From contig NZ_BONE01000003.1 of NCBI RefSeq assembly GCF_016862555.1, positions 62,001 through 126,000 of the forward strand: DNA of 64,000 nt, read 5' to 3'. The translations under genes were made by a program, and so were the position numbers. Below the pieces are notes generated by a model. The model ran no database searches. It was given only the letters and a program-made list of their open reading frames with translations, and had not been told where the DNA came from. Of the stretch, positions 25,624-34,509 are shown piece after piece. This DNA comes from Asanoa siamensis. Lineage in GTDB: Bacteria > Actinomycetota > Actinomycetes > Mycobacteriales > Micromonosporaceae. Positions within the stretch are counted from its first letter, which is position 1. Each line of letters opens with the position of its first letter.

Positions 25624-26274
25624 ATGCGGATCGGCATCCTCGGGACCGGCACCGTTGGCCTCACGTTCGGCACGCGGCTTCGCAATCTTGACCATGACGT
25701 CACCGTCGGTGCGCGCGAACTGGGCAATCCGCGCGCGGTGGAGTGGGCCGAAGCACACGCGGCGGCCTGCGGGACCTTCGCCGACGCGGTCTCGGGCGCC
25801 GAACTCGTGATCAACGCCACCGCCGGGCAGTACGCCGTCGACGCGCTGGAGATGGCCGGCGGCAACCCGGCCCTGGCCGGCAAGGTGCTGCTCGACGTCA
25901 GCAACCCGCTCGACTTCTCCACCGGCGAGATGCGGCTGAGCGTCTGCAACACCGACAGCGTCGGCGAGCAGATCCAGCGCGCGTTCCCGGACGCCCGGGT
26001 CGTCAAGAGCCTCAACACCGTCAACGGCAGCGTGATGGTCGAGCCGAGCCTGGTGCCCGGCGCGCACACGATGTTCGTCGCCGGCAACGACGCCGACGCC
26101 AAGCGTGTGGTGGTCGGCCTGCTGGGCGAGTTCGGTTGGGCCGCCAAGGACGTGCTGGACCTGGGCGACATCACGGGATCCCGGGGCATGGAGATGTACC
26201 TGCCGCTGTGGGTCTCGATCCTGCGGGCGGTCGACGGCAACCTGGCCTTCAACATCAAAGTGGTCGAAGGGTGA
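25624..26274 (+). CDS. NADPH-dependent F420 reductase-like protein
   Basis: A 216-residue NAD(P)-binding protein of the F420-dependent NADP reductase family. The dinucleotide fold GILGTGTVGLTFGTRL starts at residue 4; the later LLDVSNPLDF and KSLNTVNGSVM segments are family marks. Typical enzymes shuttle hydride between F420 and NADP. Actinobacteria use F420, which fits. Its stop overlaps the next gene by 4 bp (GTGA), so both are translated together, suggesting that the flavoprotein uses the same cofactor pool or pathway; that is inference. Confidence 0.8.
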   Translation: MRIGILGTGTVGLTFGTRLRNLDHDVTVGARELGNPRAVEWAEAHAAACGTFADAVSGAELVINATAGQYAVDALEMAGGNPALAGKVLLDVSNPLDFSTGEMRLSVCNTDSVGEQIQRAFPDARVVKSLNTVNGSVMVEPSLVPGAHTMFVAGNDADAKRVVVGLLGEFGWAAKDVLDLGDITGSRGMEMYLPLWVSILRAVDGNLAFNIKVVEG

Positions 26275-27866
26275 CGACCCCCTACGACGTCATCGTCATC
26301 GGCGGTGGCCACAACGGTCTGGTGGCCGCCGGCTATCTGGCCCGGGCCGGCCGCCGGGTGCTGGTGCTCGAACGCCGTGACACCGTCGGTGGAGCCGCCG
26401 TCTCCGAGCACCCGTTCGGCCCGGATTTCACGGTCACGAGCCTCTCGTACGTGGTCAGCCTGTTGCCCGCCGACATGGTGCGCGACCTGCGCCTGGTCGA
26501 GCACGGCTACCACGTCTACCCGCAGGGGCCCTACTTCGCGCCCCGGGCCGACGGCCGGGCCCTGCGCCTGCCCGACGACCCCGCCGCGCGGCACCGGGAG
26601 ATCAGCCGGTTCTCGGCCCGCGACGCCGACGCGTACGAGCGCTGGGAGGCCTGGCTCTCGCACCTCGGCCGGCTGGTGGGGCCGCTGCTGCACGAGATCC
26701 CGCCGAAGCTCGGCTCGAAGCGGCCGCTCGACCTGGCGGGCCAGGCGGGGCTCGCGGCCCGGCTGCGCCGCGTCGACGTACGCGCCGCCGTGGACCTGAC
26801 CCGGCTCTTCACGGCGAGCATCGCCGACCTGGTGGAGGACCGCTTCGAGTCCGACGCGATGCGCGGGCTGCTCAGCGTCTCCGGCGTGATCGGCACCTGG
26901 GCCGGACCGCGCAGCGCCGGCACCGGTTTCGTCACCCTGCACCACCACCTCGACCAGACCGGCGGCCAGCAGGCCGGATGGGGCTTCCCGCGCGGCGGCA
27001 TGGGCGGCGTCACCGCGGCGATGGCCGCCGCCGCCCGGTCCTTCGGCGCGGAGATCCGGACGGGGTCGCCGGTCGCCCGGATCGACACCCGCGGCGGCGC
27101 GGTGGTCGGGGTGACCCTCGCCGACGGCACCGAACTGCGGGCACCGACCGTGATCACCACCGCCCACCCGCGGATCTCCTTCCTCGACCTGCTCGACCGC
27201 GCCGTGCTGCCCGCCGACTTCGTCGCCGACATCGAGGCGTGGCGCAGCCGGTCGGGCACCGTGAAGGTGAACTTCGCGGTCGACCGGTTGCCCACCTTCA
27301 CGAGCCATCCCGCGTACGCGCCGGAGGTGCACGGGGGCACGATCGTGCTGGCCGAGTCGATCGACGACCTGGAGGGCGCCTACCAGGAGGCGGTGACCGG
27401 CCGGCCGGCGACGCTGCCGTTCGCGGACATCTGCGTCCCGTCGGTGTTCGACCCGACCCTCGCGCCCGAGGGCAAGCACGTGGTCAGCGCGTTCACCCAG
27501 TGGGTCCCGCACACCTACGCCGCGCAGCCGCACACCGCGGATCTCGACGCGTACGCGGACCGGTTGGTCGCCCGCCTCGAATTGGTGGCGCCGGGTTTCA
27601 CTGATTCCGTGCTCGGGCGCCAGGTCATCGGTCCACACACGATGGAGCAGGAGTACGGCCTGGTCGGCGGCAACATCTTCCACGGCGAACTGACGCCGGG
27701 GCAGATGTTCCACGGCCGGCCCGCGGCCGGTTACGCCGACCTGCGTACGCCGATCCGGGGTCTCTACCAGGCGGGCAGCGCGACGCACGGCGGCGGCGGC
27801 GTGACGGGCATCCCGGGCCGCAACGTGGTCCGCCAGATCATCCGCGACCGGCGCCGCCGACCCTGA
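26271..27866 (+). CDS. phytoene-desaturase-like FAD oxidoreductase
   Basis: A 531-residue flavoprotein of the phytoene dehydrogenase/PYROXD2 family. The N-terminal FAD fold VIVIGGGHNGLVAAGYLARAG lies at residues 8-28; GWGFPRGGMGGVTAAM and the C-terminal GLYQAGSATHGGGGVTGIPG close the FAD domain. It has no neighbours for carotenoid synthesis, so a desaturase role is not supported; PYROXD2-like proteins have unknown substrates. GTG start overlapping the F420 reductase-like gene by 4 bp. Confidence 0.8.
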   Translation: MTTPYDVIVIGGGHNGLVAAGYLARAGRRVLVLERRDTVGGAAVSEHPFGPDFTVTSLSYVVSLLPADMVRDLRLVEHGYHVYPQGPYFAPRADGRALRLPDDPAARHREISRFSARDADAYERWEAWLSHLGRLVGPLLHEIPPKLGSKRPLDLAGQAGLAARLRRVDVRAAVDLTRLFTASIADLVEDRFESDAMRGLLSVSGVIGTWAGPRSAGTGFVTLHHHLDQTGGQQAGWGFPRGGMGGVTAAMAAAARSFGAEIRTGSPVARIDTRGGAVVGVTLADGTELRAPTVITTAHPRISFLDLLDRAVLPADFVADIEAWRSRSGTVKVNFAVDRLPTFTSHPAYAPEVHGGTIVLAESIDDLEGAYQEAVTGRPATLPFADICVPSVFDPTLAPEGKHVVSAFTQWVPHTYAAQPHTADLDAYADRLVARLELVAPGFTDSVLGRQVIGPHTMEQEYGLVGGNIFHGELTPGQMFHGRPAAGYADLRTPIRGLYQAGSATHGGGGVTGIPGRNVVRQIIRDRRRRP

Positions 27867-27913
27867 TCAACGCATCGACCCGCGACCGGCCCCACCATGT
27901 CATGCTGGGCCAC

Positions 27914-28660
27914 ATGTCCGCTGACGAGACCGGCCCCGCCGTCGTGGAGTTCGGTGACGACGACGCCTCCGACGGGTCCGATCGCACCGTCGTCGGCCGC
28001 TTGCGCCGGCTGGTCGGCGACCGCTGGCACCTGCTGGCCGGCGCCGTGCTCGCCGCGGCCGCGGGGTTCGTGTCGCTGGTCGCGACCTGGTACTCGATGA
28101 CTATGCCCGTCGGCGAGCCCGACCCGACCACGGGCCAGCCGAGCGACCAGGCGCTCCCGTTCACCGTCACGGACCTCGGCGTCCTGGGCAACGCCTACGT
28201 GCTCGGCCTCCTGCTGCTCGCGGTGACGGTCGTGCTCACCCTGTTCGGCCCGCCGCCCGGCCGCCGCTACACCCGGCTGGCCGGCATCAGTTTGGCGGGT
28301 GGTCTGGTGGGCGTGCTGGTGGCGCTCACGTCCAGCCTCGGCAAGTCCATGGAACGCAACTTCTTCTACGGTTCCGAGGGCACGTTCGAGGTCGACACCA
28401 CCACCGGTCTCTACGCCGCTTACCTGGCGGTCGTCCTCGCGGGTTCCGTGCTGGTCGCCGTCGGCCGGCTGTCGTTCGCCGACCTGCCGCCGGCCGCGGC
28501 GCCGGCGGCGCACCCGGGCGCCGACTGGGCCTGGCAGCGCCCCCGCCAGGTTCGCGACGAGATGGCCGACGAGGTCGCCGCCGCCGCGCCGCTCGACCTC
28601 ACCGTGCAGCCGTCCCGGCCGTTCGCCCGACCGAACGGCGACGACGACCGCACCCGGTGA
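27914..28660 (+). CDS. four-helix membrane protein of unknown function
   Basis: A 248-residue protein: acidic cytoplasmic N-terminus, about four transmembrane helices (about residues 40-62, 92-112, 120-140 and 160-180) and a soluble C-terminal tail of about 65 residues rich in Ala, Pro and Asp. Not recognised. ATG 27914 is favoured over 27902 because CATGCT, a near -10 hexamer, lies 7 nt upstream of it. The gene precedes serS by 45 nt on the same strand. Confidence 0.6.
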   Translation: MSADETGPAVVEFGDDDASDGSDRTVVGRLRRLVGDRWHLLAGAVLAAAAGFVSLVATWYSMTMPVGEPDPTTGQPSDQALPFTVTDLGVLGNAYVLGLLLLAVTVVLTLFGPPPGRRYTRLAGISLAGGLVGVLVALTSSLGKSMERNFFYGSEGTFEVDTTTGLYAAYLAVVLAGSVLVAVGRLSFADLPPAAAPAAHPGADWAWQRPRQVRDEMADEVAAAAPLDLTVQPSRPFARPNGDDDRTR

Positions 28661-28691
28661 TATCGGCGCGACCAGCGACAGTGGCCACCGG

Positions 28692-28697
28692 TACGCT
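28692..28697 (+). promoter_or_regulatory. -10 hexamer TACGCT close to serS start
   Basis: TACGCT ends 8 nt before GTG 28706. There is no T-box leader or ribosome site in the short gap, so serS would be transcribed without leader. Confidence 0.45.
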
Positions 28698-28705
28698 GAT
28701 TTACC

Positions 28706-29971
28706 GTGATTGACCTTCGACTGCTCCGTGACGACCCTGATGTTCTGCGCGCCAGCCAGCGGGCCCGGGGTGAGTCCGAGTCCGCCGTCGACGACCTGAT
28801 CGGGGCCGACGAGTCGCGGCGGACGGCCGTGCAGCACTTCGAGGGTCTGCGGGCCGAGCAGAAGCAGCTCGGCAAGCAGGTGCCGCGGGCGACCGGCGCC
28901 GAGAAGGAAGCCCTGCTCGCCCGCACCAAGGAGCTCTCGGGCGAGGTCAAGACCGCCGAGGCGGCGGTCACAGAGGCCGAGGCGGCGCTGCGCGCGGCCC
29001 AGCTGCGGCTCTCCAACGTCGTCGAGGACGGCGCCCCGGCGGGCGGCGAGGACGACTACGTCGTGCTGCGCGAGGTGGGCACCAAGCCCGACATCGCGGA
29101 GCCCCGCGACCACCTGGAGCTCGGCGAGCTGCTGGGCGCGATCGACGTCGAGCGTGGCGCCAAGGTGTCGGGCAGCCGCTTCTACTACCTGACCGGCGTC
29201 GGCGCGCTGCTCCAGCTCGGCCTGCTGCAGATGGCCATCGCCCAGGCCGTCGAATACGGCCTGACCCCGTCGATCGTGCCGGCGCTGGTCAAGCCCGAGG
29301 CGATGGAGGGCACCGGCTTCCTCGGCGCGCACGCCAGCGAGGTCTACCGGCTCGAGGCCGACGACCTCTACCTGGTCGGCACGAGCGAGGTGCCGCTCGC
29401 GGCCTACCACAGCAACGAGATCCTCGACCTCGGCGAGCCGGTCCGCTACGCGGGCTGGTCGAGCTGCTTCCGGCGGGAGGCCGGCTCGTACGGGCGGGAC
29501 GTGCGCGGCATCATCCGCGTGCACCAGTTCGACAAGGTCGAGATGTTCTCCTACTGCCGGCCGGAGCAGGCCCACGACGAGCACCTGCGGCTGCTGGCCT
29601 GGGAAGAGGAGATGCTGGCCAAGGTCGAGGTCCCCTATCGGGTGATCGACACGGCGGCGGGCGACCTCGGCAGCAGCGCGGCGCGCAAGTACGACTGCGA
29701 GGCGTGGGTGCCGTCGCAGGGGCGCTACCGCGAGGTGACGTCGACGTCCAACTGCACGACGTTCCAGGCGCGCCGGCTCAACATCCGCTACCGCGACGAG
29801 GCGGGCAAGCCGCAGATCGCCGCGACGCTCAACGGCACCCTGGCGACCACCCGGTGGATCGTGCCGATCCTGGAGAACCACCAGCGGCCCGACGGTTCGG
29901 TGACGGTGCCCAAGGCGCTGCAGCCCTATCTGGGCGGTCGCGACGTGCTGGAGCCGGTCAAGCGGTCCTGA
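28706..29971 (+). CDS. serS: seryl-tRNA synthetase
   Basis: A 421-residue class II synthetase that charges tRNA-Ser and tRNA-Sec with serine. The N-terminal long coiled coil (about residues 30-105) binds the tRNA; the catalytic domain has motif 2 [21 protein letters not shown] (split about residue 270), the class II core [16 protein letters not shown] and motif 3 [18 protein letters not shown]. Length and arrangement match bacterial SerRS. GTG start. The downstream two HAD genes are transcribed in the same direction with a 150-nt gap. Confidence 0.95.
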   Translation: MIDLRLLRDDPDVLRASQRARGESESAVDDLIGADESRRTAVQHFEGLRAEQKQLGKQVPRATGAEKEALLARTKELSGEVKTAEAAVTEAEAALRAAQLRLSNVVEDGAPAGGEDDYVVLREVGTKPDIAEPRDHLELGELLGAIDVERGAKVSGSRFYYLTGVGALLQLGLLQMAIAQAVEYGLTPSIVPALVKPEAMEGTGFLGAHASEVYRLEADDLYLVGTSEVPLAAYHSNEILDLGEPVRYAGWSSCFRREAGSYGRDVRGIIRVHQFDKVEMFSYCRPEQAHDEHLRLLAWEEEMLAKVEVPYRVIDTAAGDLGSSAARKYDCEAWVPSQGRYREVTSTSNCTTFQARRLNIRYRDEAGKPQIAATLNGTLATTRWIVPILENHQRPDGSVTVPKALQPYLGGRDVLEPVKRS

Positions 29972-30121
29972 CCTCGCTGTGCCGCCCTGGGCGTAGGTGG
30001 CCCGGCCGCGACGATTTCTCCCAAACGTCATGGCTGGGCTACCCAGTGCGAGGTACGGTTGCTGCCCGGCCGCTCGCGGCTCGCTCCGGGCAGCCGTCCC
30101 GGGTCGGGGCGAGGAGGAGCC

Positions 30122-30943
30122 ATGCCCCGACCGGGCCTGCCGAAACTGGTCGCCACCGACCTCGACGGCACGATCGTCCACAACGACGACACCGTGTCCG
30201 CGTACACCCATGAGGTTCTTGATCGGGTGCGGGCCGCGGGCATCCCTGTCGTGGGCGCGACCGGGCGGGGCCCGCGGTTGGCCGAACTGACCCGCAACGA
30301 CATCCGCGACGCGGATTTCCTCGTGATGGCCAACGGCGGTCGGGTCGTGGACCAGACCGATCCCCTCGACCCGATCGTGCTGCGCGACGCCCGGCTGCCC
30401 GGCCGGGTGCTGGCCGCGGTGATCACCGAGTTGGAGTCGGCGGTCGGGCCGCTCACGGTCATGGTCGAGGCGCTCGACGGGCACGACGACCCGCTCTGGG
30501 GCGACCCGGACCCGTCCTGGCGCTATCCCGACCGGTTGGAGCCGCGCAGCCGCACCGAGTGCTTCGCCGGCGACGTGATCAAGGCCTTCGCCCGGGCGCC
30601 GGGGCACGACGTCGACGAACTGCTGGCCGCGGCCGCGCGGATCGTGTCGCCGACGGTCGCCACCGTGACCCAGGCGGGGCTGGGCTTCATCGAGATCCTC
30701 CCGCCCGGCGTCGACAAGGCCACCGGCCTCGCGGTCGTCACCGAGGCGATCGGCGTCGACCCGGGCGACGTGCTGGTCTTCGGCGACATGCCCAACGACC
30801 TGGGGATGTTCGCCTGGGCAGGCTGGGGCCGGGTGGCCGTGGCCAACGCGCACCCGCTGGTCCGGGCCGCCGCCGACGAGATCACCTCGAGCAACGAGGA
30901 AGACGGTGTGGCGGTTTACCTCGACCGGCTACTGTCACGATGA
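30122..30943 (+). CDS. HAD-superfamily hydrolase (Cof type)
   Basis: A 273-residue Cof-type phosphatase. HAD motif I is VATDLDGTIVHND (catalytic Asp pair, residues 12-14), motif II GATGRG, motif III has Lys in DKATGLAV and motif IV VFGDMPNDLGMF. The next gene encodes a paralogue with 4-bp overlap. Cof phosphatases act on sugar phosphates or cofactors. ATG 30122 was chosen because GAGGAGG precedes it by 5 nt; the frame extends further upstream. Substrate unknown. Confidence 0.88.
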   Translation: MPRPGLPKLVATDLDGTIVHNDDTVSAYTHEVLDRVRAAGIPVVGATGRGPRLAELTRNDIRDADFLVMANGGRVVDQTDPLDPIVLRDARLPGRVLAAVITELESAVGPLTVMVEALDGHDDPLWGDPDPSWRYPDRLEPRSRTECFAGDVIKAFARAPGHDVDELLAAAARIVSPTVATVTQAGLGFIEILPPGVDKATGLAVVTEAIGVDPGDVLVFGDMPNDLGMFAWAGWGRVAVANAHPLVRAAADEITSSNEEDGVAVYLDRLLSR

Positions 30944-31734
30944 TGTTGATCGCCACGGACCTCGACGGCACCCTGCTGCGTGCCGACAAGACGATCAGCG
31001 CCCGGACCTCCGCCGTGCTGGAGCGCGCCGCGGCCGCCGACCTGCCGGTGGTGCTGGTGACCGGGCGGCCCATCCGCTGGCTGCGGATGGTCTACCAACA
31101 GCTCGCCACGCCCCTGCCGGCCGTCTGCGCCAACGGGGCTGTGGTCTACGACCCGGCCCGTGACCAGGTGCTGCGGGCCGACCCGCTGGCACCCGAGGGG
31201 CTCGCCGAGATCGCCCGCCGGCTGGCCGAGGAGGTGCCGGAAGCGGTGCTCGCCGTCGAGGTCATGGACGGGCGGGAGATGCGGCACCACATCGACTACC
31301 CGATGCGCTGGGACACCGAGCACGGCGGCGTCGAGGCCGTCCAGGCGGTCGCGGAGCTGCTCACCCAGCCCGCGGTCAAGCTGCTCGTACGCGCCGGCGA
31401 GCGGGACCCCGACGAGTTCAGCGCGCTGGTCGGCAAGACCCTGGCCGGGGTCGCGGAGGCGACCCACTCGTCGACGTCCGGGCTGGTCGAGGTCTCCGCG
31501 TCCGGCGTGACGAAGGCGGCCGGGCTGGCCTGGTACTGCGACCGGCTCGGCGTGCCCGCCGCTTCCGTCACGGCGTTCGGCGACATGCCCAACGACGTGC
31601 CGATGCTGGCCTGGGCCGGGCGCGCGGTGGCCGTGGGCAACGCCCACCCGGCGGTCAAGGAGGTCGCCGACGAGGTCGTAGCCAGCAACGAGGACGACGG
31701 TGTGGCGGCCTATCTGGAGTCGGTGCTGCCCTAG
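30940..31734 (+). CDS. HAD-superfamily hydrolase (Cof type)
   Basis: A 264-residue Cof-type phosphatase paralogous to the preceding one: motif I IATDLDGTLLRADKTIS, motif II VLVTGRPIRWL, motif III KAAGLAWY and motif IV AFGDMPNDVPML. The ATGA overlap with the upstream gene (30940-30943) shows coupling. The two phosphatases differ in the cap domain, so different substrates are likely. The gene ends 14 nt before the convergent bpa gene. Confidence 0.88.
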   Translation: MMLIATDLDGTLLRADKTISARTSAVLERAAAADLPVVLVTGRPIRWLRMVYQQLATPLPAVCANGAVVYDPARDQVLRADPLAPEGLAEIARRLAEEVPEAVLAVEVMDGREMRHHIDYPMRWDTEHGGVEAVQAVAELLTQPAVKLLVRAGERDPDEFSALVGKTLAGVAEATHSSTSGLVEVSASGVTKAAGLAWYCDRLGVPAASVTAFGDMPNDVPMLAWAGRAVAVGNAHPAVKEVADEVVASNEDDGVAAYLESVLP

Positions 31735-31747
31735 GGTCTGTCCTGCC

Positions 31748-32341
31748 CTAGAGATATTGGCCGGTGCCGCGGCCCTCGGTGCCGGGCTGCTGGCCGCCGG
31801 GGAGGCCGGGGATCACGCCCGGCACGGCGCCCGGTGGCAGGGCCGGGCGGCCGCCGCCGCCACCGCGCATCTGCTCGAGCTGCATGCGGGCAGCCATCTG
31901 CTGGGCCACCAGCGCGGCCTGGATGCCGTGGAACAGCCCCTCCAGCCAGCCGACGAGCTGAGCCTGGGCGACCCGCAGCTCGCCCTCGCTCGGCGTCGAC
32001 GTCTCGCTGAACGGCAGCGAGAGCCGCTCGAGCTCGTCGCGCAGCTCCGGCGAGAGGCCGTCCTCCAGCTCGACGATCGACCGCTGGTGGATGTCGCGCA
32101 GGCGGGCCCGGCTGGCTTCGTCCAGCGGCGCCGCGCGTACCTCTTCCAGCAGTTGCTTGATCATGCTGCCGATCCGCATGACCTTGGCGGGCTGCTCGAT
32201 CTGGCGGCCCGGGTCTTCCTCGCCGGCGCCGTCCGCGTCGACCGTGCCGACGGGGCGGCCGTCCGGCCCGACCACCACGACGGTGCCCGACCGACGGTTG
32301 CCTTCGACCTGCTCGTCCGGCGCTCCTGGGGTCTCGGTCAT
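31748..32341 (-). CDS. bpa: bacterial proteasome activator
   Basis: A 197-residue homologue of Bpa/PafE (DUF2587). The helical core is RIGSMIKQLLEEVRAAPLDE, LRDIHQRSIVELEDGLSPEL and VAQAQLVGWLEGLFHGIQAALVAQQ, which in the family assembles a ring that opens the 20S proteasome gate without ATP. The protein ends in Gly-Gln-Tyr-Leu, the C-terminal docking tail shared with Mpa. The N-terminal tail (about residues 1-50) is acidic and disordered; a Gly/Pro region separates the helices from the tail. ATG 32341 was preferred over 32350. It is evidence that the organism has a mycobacterial-type proteasome. Confidence 0.9.
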   Translation of the reverse strand: MTETPGAPDEQVEGNRRSGTVVVVGPDGRPVGTVDADGAGEEDPGRQIEQPAKVMRIGSMIKQLLEEVRAAPLDEASRARLRDIHQRSIVELEDGLSPELRDELERLSLPFSETSTPSEGELRVAQAQLVGWLEGLFHGIQAALVAQQMAARMQLEQMRGGGGGRPALPPGAVPGVIPGLPGGQQPGTEGRGTGQYL

Positions 32342-32407
32342 GCGCTCCATCTTTCCCCACCGCCCGCCGGCTGTGCTCACGGGACCCGGCAAGCTAGCGT
32401 TCCGCGC

Positions 32408-33217
32408 ATGCCCGCGCGCGAACCCGACCCCCGCGACGTGCTGGTCCTGCCGGCGCCGCCGCCGGACGCCGTCGTGCGTTATGGGCCGCACGCCGATCAT
32501 GTCGCGGATGTCCGCCTGGGCGGCACCGGACCGCTCGTGGTGATGATCCACGGCGGTTTCTGGCGGGCGGAGTACGACCGCGCGCACACCGGGCACCTGG
32601 CGGCGGCGCTGGCCGCCGAGGGCTATCCGGTGGCGCAGGTCGAATACCGGCGCACCGGGCCGGGTGCCGAGGGTGGCTGGCCGGCGACCTTCGACGACGT
32701 GCTGGCCGGCGTGGCCGCGCTGCCGGAGCTGGTGGCCGAAGCGGCGCACGCCCTCGGCCGGCCCGCGCCCGCCGCGGCGCCGCCGCTGCTGATCGGGCAT
32801 TCGGCCGGGGGGCATCTCGCCCTCTGGTACGCGGCCCACGCGCCGGCTGAGGCGGCGCCCGGTGGGGTGCTGGCGCTGGCTCCGGTCGCGGATCTCGCCG
32901 AGGCGTACCGGCTGGATCTTGACGAGGGAGCGGTCGAGGCGCTGCTCGGAGGTGCTCCCGGTGACTTCCCGGAGGCGTACGCGGGGGCGTCTCCCGTTCC
33001 GGCGCGTGCCCTGTCGTTACCCTGTGTGATCATCCACGGAACGACGGATGTGCAGGTGCCGATCGAGCTGAGCCGCCGGTTCGTGGTGGCGGCGCGGGCG
33101 GCGGATGCCGAAATCGCGCTCCACGAACTTCCCGAAGTTGGGCATTTCGAGTTGATCGATCCCCGTTCGGCCGCCTGGCGAAAGGTGACGGAGGCGTTGC
33201 GGTCCTTGCGGCGGTGA
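32408..33217 (+). CDS. alpha/beta hydrolase (carboxylesterase type)
   Basis: A 269-residue alpha/beta hydrolase: oxyanion motif MIHGGFWRAEYDRAH near residue 43, nucleophile elbow GHSAGGHLALWYA (Ser about residue 132), and His in the final EVGHFELIDP. The HGGFW pattern places it with esterases of the kynurenine formamidase/BD-FAE type; exact substrate is unknown. ATG 32408 begins a good N-terminus; the frame extends 236 codons upstream without support. Bpa is on the other strand with a 66-bp divergent gap. Confidence 0.82.
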   Translation: MPAREPDPRDVLVLPAPPPDAVVRYGPHADHVADVRLGGTGPLVVMIHGGFWRAEYDRAHTGHLAAALAAEGYPVAQVEYRRTGPGAEGGWPATFDDVLAGVAALPELVAEAAHALGRPAPAAAPPLLIGHSAGGHLALWYAAHAPAEAAPGGVLALAPVADLAEAYRLDLDEGAVEALLGGAPGDFPEAYAGASPVPARALSLPCVIIHGTTDVQVPIELSRRFVVAARAADAEIALHELPEVGHFELIDPRSAAWRKVTEALRSLRR

Positions 33218-33303
33218 TCACCTTTATTGACGCAGCGTCGCTGAGACGGTAGGAACCCGAGGGAGTGTGGCAATTAGCCCACCGGTCGGAGAGGGTCGGT
33301 TCC

Positions 33304-34503
33304 GTGTCGCAGATGGATCGTCGCAAAGCGTTGCGGTTGTTCGCGGGATTGGGTGCCGCGGGCTTCCTCGCCGGTTGCGGCACGGGCTCAGCCGGCGAGG
33401 CCGCCGAGGCCAATGAGTTGGTCAGCGACGAGCCGATCAAAATCGGTCTTATCGCCCCTCAGACGGCGGGCTACAAGGACATCGGCGACGAGATCGCCCG
33501 CGGGTTCAACCTCTACCTCGAGATGAACGACCAGCGGCTGGGCGGCCACCAGGTGCAGCTCCTGGTCGCCGACGAGGGCGAGACCGTCGAGTCCGGCAAG
33601 GCCGCCCTGGACGGCCTGCTCAAGCAGGGCGTGCTGGCCCTGACCGGCGTCGTCAACTCGACCGTGATGCTGGGCATCCGGGACACCGTCGAGCAGGCCC
33701 GGATCCCGTTGATCGGGTCGGCCGCCTCGCCGTCGGCGCTGCAGAGCGTCGTCTACATCTGGCGCACGTCCTATGTGAACAACGAGGCGGGGCAGGCGCT
33801 CGGTCGGTACGTGGCCGAGAACGTCGGCGGCAAGGTCGGCATCATCGCGCCCGACTACGAGGCCGGGCGCGACGCGGTCGAGGGCTTCCGGACCGCGTTC
33901 GGCACCACCCAGACCCGGATGGCCGCGCCTGTCTGGACCGAGTACGTCGCCGAGCCGACCAAGACCTTCTTCCGGGCCAAGATCGACCAGGTGCGGCGGA
34001 CCAACCCGGAGGCCATCTACTGCTTCTACAGTGGACAGGCGGCGGTCGAGTTCCTGCGGCAGTTGCGCGCCGACGGCTACACGGGCCAGGTCTACGCGCC
34101 CGGCTTCCTCACCGAGGGCGCGGTGCTGCGCGAGTTGAAGCGCAACGAGGCCAAGGGTGTCTACACGGCCCTGAACTACTCGCCGGACCTCAACAACGCG
34201 GCCAACCGCGCGTTCGCGACCGCGTACCGCAGCGCCTACGAGGCGACGCCGAGCGGCTACGCGGTCGCCTCCTACGACGCGGCTCAGGTGATCGACAAGG
34301 CGGTGCGGCTCGCCGGGGCGAACCCGACACCGCAGGAGGTCAACCTCGCGATGGGCAAAATCGGACTCGTGGCCAGCCCGCGCGGTGACTGGCAGTTCAA
34401 CCAGACCCGGACCCCGCAGCAGAAGTGGTACCTCCGCCAGGTGCAGAACGACGGCCCGGTGCTGGCCAACGTGCTGATCAACGAGCTGGCGACGCTGGGC
34501 TGA
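33304..34503 (+). CDS. periplasmic-binding-type substrate-binding lipoprotein (branched-chain amino acid family)
   Basis: A 399-residue extracytoplasmic binding protein. A twin-arginine-like RRKALRLFAGLGAAGF signal ends at a lipobox LAGC, so it is exported folded via Tat and lipid-anchored. The mature part has the LivJ-type Leu/Ile/Val-binding fold: KIGLIAPQTAGYKDIG, GVVNSTVMLGIRD, GKVGIIAPDYEAGRDAVEGF and GYAVASYDAAQVIDKAV. There are no transporter genes next to it, so it may feed a distant permease or act as a sensor. GTG 33304 was preferred over GTG 33265 and ATG 33313. Confidence 0.8.
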   Translation: MSQMDRRKALRLFAGLGAAGFLAGCGTGSAGEAAEANELVSDEPIKIGLIAPQTAGYKDIGDEIARGFNLYLEMNDQRLGGHQVQLLVADEGETVESGKAALDGLLKQGVLALTGVVNSTVMLGIRDTVEQARIPLIGSAASPSALQSVVYIWRTSYVNNEAGQALGRYVAENVGGKVGIIAPDYEAGRDAVEGFRTAFGTTQTRMAAPVWTEYVAEPTKTFFRAKIDQVRRTNPEAIYCFYSGQAAVEFLRQLRADGYTGQVYAPGFLTEGAVLRELKRNEAKGVYTALNYSPDLNNAANRAFATAYRSAYEATPSGYAVASYDAAQVIDKAVRLAGANPTPQEVNLAMGKIGLVASPRGDWQFNQTRTPQQKWYLRQVQNDGPVLANVLINELATLG

Positions 34504-34509
34504 GCGTTC

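Noticed and set aside
25743-26270. Upstream extension of the phytoene-desaturase-like gene
   Set aside because: It would overlap the F420-reductase-like gene out of frame, and the FAD motif starts right after GTG 26271.
27764-30853. Very long minus-strand open frame (about 1029 codons) opposite serS and the HAD genes
   Set aside because: High-GC shadow: its codon pattern follows the strong plus-strand genes with clear domains; the product is repetitive Arg/Gly/Asp/His-rich with no domain.
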